64,000 bases of DNA from Oceanobacillus halotolerans (GTDB taxonomy: Bacteria > Bacillota > Bacilli > Bacillales > Amphibacillaceae), in assembly GCF_010993955.1 (NCBI RefSeq), contig NZ_WIXL01000001.1, forward strand, positions 35,317-99,316, in the 5' to 3' direction. The notes below the pieces were generated by a model that ran no database searches, was not told where the DNA came from, and was given only the letters and a program-made list of their open reading frames with translations. Both the position numbers and the translations under genes were made by a program. Positions 61,163 through 64,000 of the stretch are shown here, piece after piece; within the stretch, counting starts at the first letter, position 1; each line of letters begins with the position of its first letter.

Positions 61163-62995
61163 ATGAAAAAGGTAGGTTTTTTCCGCTCCATTCAATTAAA
61201 ATTTATCATTATTTATATTTTATTAATCTTAATTGCGATACAAGTAATCGGTTCCTATTTTGCACGTGAATTAGAAATCGAACTACAGGAGAATTTTGAG
61301 GAATCCATTAATGACCGAGTGGTACTACTCAGTTATAACTTAGAGCAGGCATTTAATAGAGAACGAACTGAGGACGGAAATGAGCCAACTCTACAACAAG
61401 AAGTCCAAGATATTGTAACAGATGTGGATACAGATGATATAACGAGCCTACAGGTAATTAACAATCAAAGTCGGGTACTTGGAACAAATGATTATTTAAA
61501 CCAGGATATTATTGGTAAAAAAACAACAGAAGATATGATACAGCGTGTTTTACGATTTGGTTCCACGTTGGAAACGACCATGTTAAATCCAGAGACAGAG
61601 AACCGAGTCTTCGTGAAGGCTGTCCCGATTAATGGGGATTCTGATACCGTTGTAGGAGCTATTTACTTAGAAGCTTCTTTGGAAAGTGTTTATAACCAGC
61701 TACAAAATGTGAATGACATCTTTTTGAATGGATCTTTTTTGGCAATATCGGTGTCTGCATTATTAGGCATTTTAGTTGCACGAACCATTACTAAGCCTAT
61801 TATGGAAATGAAACAACAGGCACAAACCATGGCTAAAGGTGACTTTTCCCAAAGGGTGAATGTCCATGGAACAGACGAAATTGGTCAGCTTGCAATTACA
61901 TTTAATGATTTAAATGATCAATTGCAGCATTCCTATGCGACAATAGAAGAAGAAAGAAGGAAACTTAGTTCTGTCCTATCTAATATGTCTGATGGGGTTA
62001 TTGCAACAGATCAAAATGGCGCAGTTACGTTAATGAATGATGCTGCTGCTAAATTATTAGGCCAAAGTCCTGATGAAGCACGTGGCCGTTTTCTATTAGA
62101 TGTTTTACAATTGGAAGATAAAATTGTTGATATCTGTGAATTACAAAATAGTGGTTCCATGATTATTGATTTTAGTGAGGATGACGATTATTTCCTAATC
62201 CGTGCAAATTTCTCTACTATCTCAGATGAAGATGATGATATTACTGGGTTTATTACGGTTATTAGTGATGTTACAGAACAGGAAAAAGTAGAACAAGAGC
62301 GAAGAGAGTTTGTTTCAAACGTTTCCCATGAGTTACGGACGCCGCTAACAACGATGCATAGCTATATCGAAGCATTAACTGATGGTGCATGGAAAGATAA
62401 AGAACTAGCACCGCGGTTTTTAGGGGTAGCTCAGAACGAAACAGAGCGGATGATCCGCATGGTCAAAGATTTACTACAACTGTCCAAAATGGATACGAAA
62501 GAATACCAATTACACAAGGAAAAAGTAGAGTTTATTTCCTATTTCCACGAAGTGATTGATCGCTTTGAAATGAATATAGAAGAAGATATATCGTTAAAAA
62601 GAGACTTGCCAAAAGGAAACTATTATGTCTGGATGGACAAAGATAAGATGACTCAAGTATTGGATAACATTATCTCTAATGCCATTAAGTATTCTCCGGA
62701 TGGTGGGACCATTCGATTTAAAGTAGAGAAACAGAAATATCATTTAATGGTAAGTGTTCAAGATGAAGGCTTAGGAATTGACTATGATAAGTTAGACAAA
62801 ATATTTGAACGCTTTTATCGGGCAGATAAAGCAAGATCTCGTAAACTGGGTGGTACAGGTCTAGGGTTAGCCATATCCAAGGAGTTAGTAGAAGCCCATC
62901 ACGGAAAAATATGGGCCAATAGCAAAGAAGGTAAAGGGACAACAATCCTCTTTACACTTCCGCTGATGAAACAGAAGCGGAGGGGTACGAAATGA
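61163..62995 (+). CDS. walK: Sensor histidine kinase WalK (YycG)
   Basis: WalK phosphorylates WalR in response to lipid II-linked and wall-cleavage signals at the septum. The 610 residues have TM1 (about 10-32), an extracytoplasmic PAS-like domain, TM2 (about 185-205), HAMP, a cytoplasmic PAS domain, the H box NVSHELRTPL, and N, G1 and G2 ATP boxes (NIISNAIKYS, DEGLGI, GGTGLGLAI). GCAGGAG lies 8 bases before the ATG. It overlaps walH by 4 bases. Confidence 0.98.
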   Translation: MKKVGFFRSIQLKFIIIYILLILIAIQVIGSYFARELEIELQENFEESINDRVVLLSYNLEQAFNRERTEDGNEPTLQQEVQDIVTDVDTDDITSLQVINNQSRVLGTNDYLNQDIIGKKTTEDMIQRVLRFGSTLETTMLNPETENRVFVKAVPINGDSDTVVGAIYLEASLESVYNQLQNVNDIFLNGSFLAISVSALLGILVARTITKPIMEMKQQAQTMAKGDFSQRVNVHGTDEIGQLAITFNDLNDQLQHSYATIEEERRKLSSVLSNMSDGVIATDQNGAVTLMNDAAAKLLGQSPDEARGRFLLDVLQLEDKIVDICELQNSGSMIIDFSEDDDYFLIRANFSTISDEDDDITGFITVISDVTEQEKVEQERREFVSNVSHELRTPLTTMHSYIEALTDGAWKDKELAPRFLGVAQNETERMIRMVKDLLQLSKMDTKEYQLHKEKVEFISYFHEVIDRFEMNIEEDISLKRDLPKGNYYVWMDKDKMTQVLDNIISNAIKYSPDGGTIRFKVEKQKYHLMVSVQDEGLGIDYDKLDKIFERFYRADKARSRKLGGTGLGLAISKELVEAHHGKIWANSKEGKGTTILFTLPLMKQKRRGTK

Positions 62996-64000
62996 AGTGG
63001 GAAACGGTAAAAACAATTATATTAACCCTTTTAGTAGGATTTAGTTTTGTGCTGACATTTGGACTGTGGAATTTTCAACCAAATGATGATTTACTATATG
63101 ACCAAACATATGTGAATGAAGTTAATGTTGGTGGAACAGAACAAGAAAGACAAGATATTATCCAGCCAAGTTCAATCATTTTTCATAGTAACTATAATTA
63201 TTTTGGATTTACTGACCCAATGAAACAGCAGCAATTGTACGAGGAAATGCAGTCTTGGGTGTTATTTGATTTACAAACAGTTGATCAAGCGGAAGTCCCG
63301 ATGGAAAATTTTCAAGTTGAAGTAAGATTTCCAGATGCGTTGCCAATGGAGATCATTAGTAATCTATTCTCTGTTCATGAAGATGAGACATTACCACAAT
63401 GGTCTTTTGATCGTATTATGATTACGTTTGATGAAGATTCTACATCATTAATGTTTCATTTTATTGGAATTGATGGAGAACACCAAGCGCAAGCTATTGT
63501 GAATAATACAGCAAGTTATGAACAAATGTGGGAGTATGTGACAGCGCATGATTCGTTAGGCAATTTCATTGTATTTGAACATGCTGAGGATCCAATTTAT
63601 ATTCCAGAGAATCCAGATGCAATGATACGTTGGTCGTTAACTGTAAATAACATTGAACCAACATTGTTAGTGAATACATTATTTAATAATCCATCGATTG
63701 TTAGCCGTAATATATCGAATGCAGGGGAAGCTTACTTTACCGATGGACAACGAGAGATGCGTGTGTTCCGCGATGAACGCAATATGGAGTTTTTTAATCC
63801 ATTTGACTCCACATACGAGCGTCTTGATGCGGTTAATTTGTTAGATATTAGTATTTCTAATATTAATGAACATAATGGATGGACAGATGATTATCAATTA
63901 GTCGATTTGAACCATGCAACAAGTAGCTTGAAATATCAAATGTATTTTGAAGGCCATCCAATATTTAATCGAAGAGATTTAACGATTATGGAACAACAAT
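62992..64000 (+). CDS. walH: WalRK regulatory protein WalH (YycH), partial
   Basis: WalH and WalI are membrane proteins that restrain WalK in B. subtilis. The visible 336 residues start MKWETVKTIILTLLVGFSFV, a single N-terminal TM helix (about 7-27), followed by an extracytoplasmic domain. The ATG overlaps the walK stop (ATGA). The gene continues beyond the window end. It was not visible as a closed frame and was translated by hand from 62992. Confidence 0.93.
   Translation, partial: MKWETVKTIILTLLVGFSFVLTFGLWNFQPNDDLLYDQTYVNEVNVGGTEQERQDIIQPSSIIFHSNYNYFGFTDPMKQQQLYEEMQSWVLFDLQTVDQAEVPMENFQVEVRFPDALPMEIISNLFSVHEDETLPQWSFDRIMITFDEDSTSLMFHFIGIDGEHQAQAIVNNTASYEQMWEYVTAHDSLGNFIVFEHAEDPIYIPENPDAMIRWSLTVNNIEPTLLVNTLFNNPSIVSRNISNAGEAYFTDGQREMRVFRDERNMEFFNPFDSTYERLDAVNLLDISISNINEHNGWTDDYQLVDLNHATSSLKYQMYFEGHPIFNRRDLTIMEQQ

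Overview
The window is the replication-origin region of a low-GC Gram-positive, endospore-forming member of the Bacillaceae. Gene order and protein sequences look like the Oceanobacillus/Virgibacillus group; that placement is inferred from style, not from a database search. Conserved order is proC, tRNA-Ser, serS, pdxT, pdxS, dacA, guaB, yaaC, gyrA, gyrB, remB, recF, rlbA (yaaA), dnaN and dnaA on the minus strand, then rpmH, rnpA, yidC, jag, mnmE, mnmG, rsmG, noc, soj, spo0J, ychF, rpsF, ssb, rpsR, yybS, gdpP, rplI, dnaB, purA, walR, walK and walH on the plus strand. This is the reverse complement of the usual Bacillus map. The yyaC, noc, spo0J, dacA and yozQ-type genes fit a sporulating Bacillaceae. 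Layout: 0.5-4.7 kb holds proC and serS, each behind a T-box leader (proline CCU and serine UCC specifiers), with tRNA-Ser(UGA) between them. 4.1-8.6 kb is vitamin B6 synthesis (pdxST), cell wall (dacA) and GMP synthesis (guaB). 8.8-10.9 kb has yaaC and an HD-GYP-type protein with an altered metal site. 11-17.6 kb is the gyrase/RemB/RecF/RlbA set. 18.4-21.6 kb is dnaN-dnaA with DnaA-box clusters on both sides of dnaA, i.e. a bipartite oriC. 21.7-24 kb is rpmH-rnpA-yidC-jag. 24.8-30.1 kb is accessory: a chemoreceptor and a pstS-pstC-pstA set without pstB, preceded by a Pho-type direct repeat. 31-38.5 kb covers tRNA modification (MnmE, MnmG), 16S rRNA methylation (RsmG) and chromosome segregation (Noc, Soj, Spo0J), with parS sites at 35.7 kb and 39.4 kb. 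38.5-44 kb has a desulfurase-like enzyme, membrane proteins, YyaC, an MscS channel and DUF951. 44-46.8 kb is ychF and the rpsF-ssb-rpsR operon with a putative autoregulatory leader. 46.8-49.8 kb is a molybdate-type ABC transporter. 50-64 kb is yybS-gdpP-rplI, dnaB, purA (PurR operator), an M23 endopeptidase behind a WalR-type box, and walR-walK-walH, which runs off the window. The most unusual content is in the long intergenic regions. At least three families of dispersed structured repeats, here called A, B and C, fill them. Family A has at least a dozen full or partial copies, many as head-to-head pairs. Within each copy the termini and an inner helix are complementary, although the actual bases differ between copies. 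This compensatory variation points to selection or copying of a folded structure. Families B and C are hairpin-rich and all six copies lie on the strand that is transcribed and replicated away from oriC. Repeat insertions have opened up the otherwise compact dnaN-rlbA, gyrB-gyrA, remB-gyrB and rpmH-rnpA junctions.
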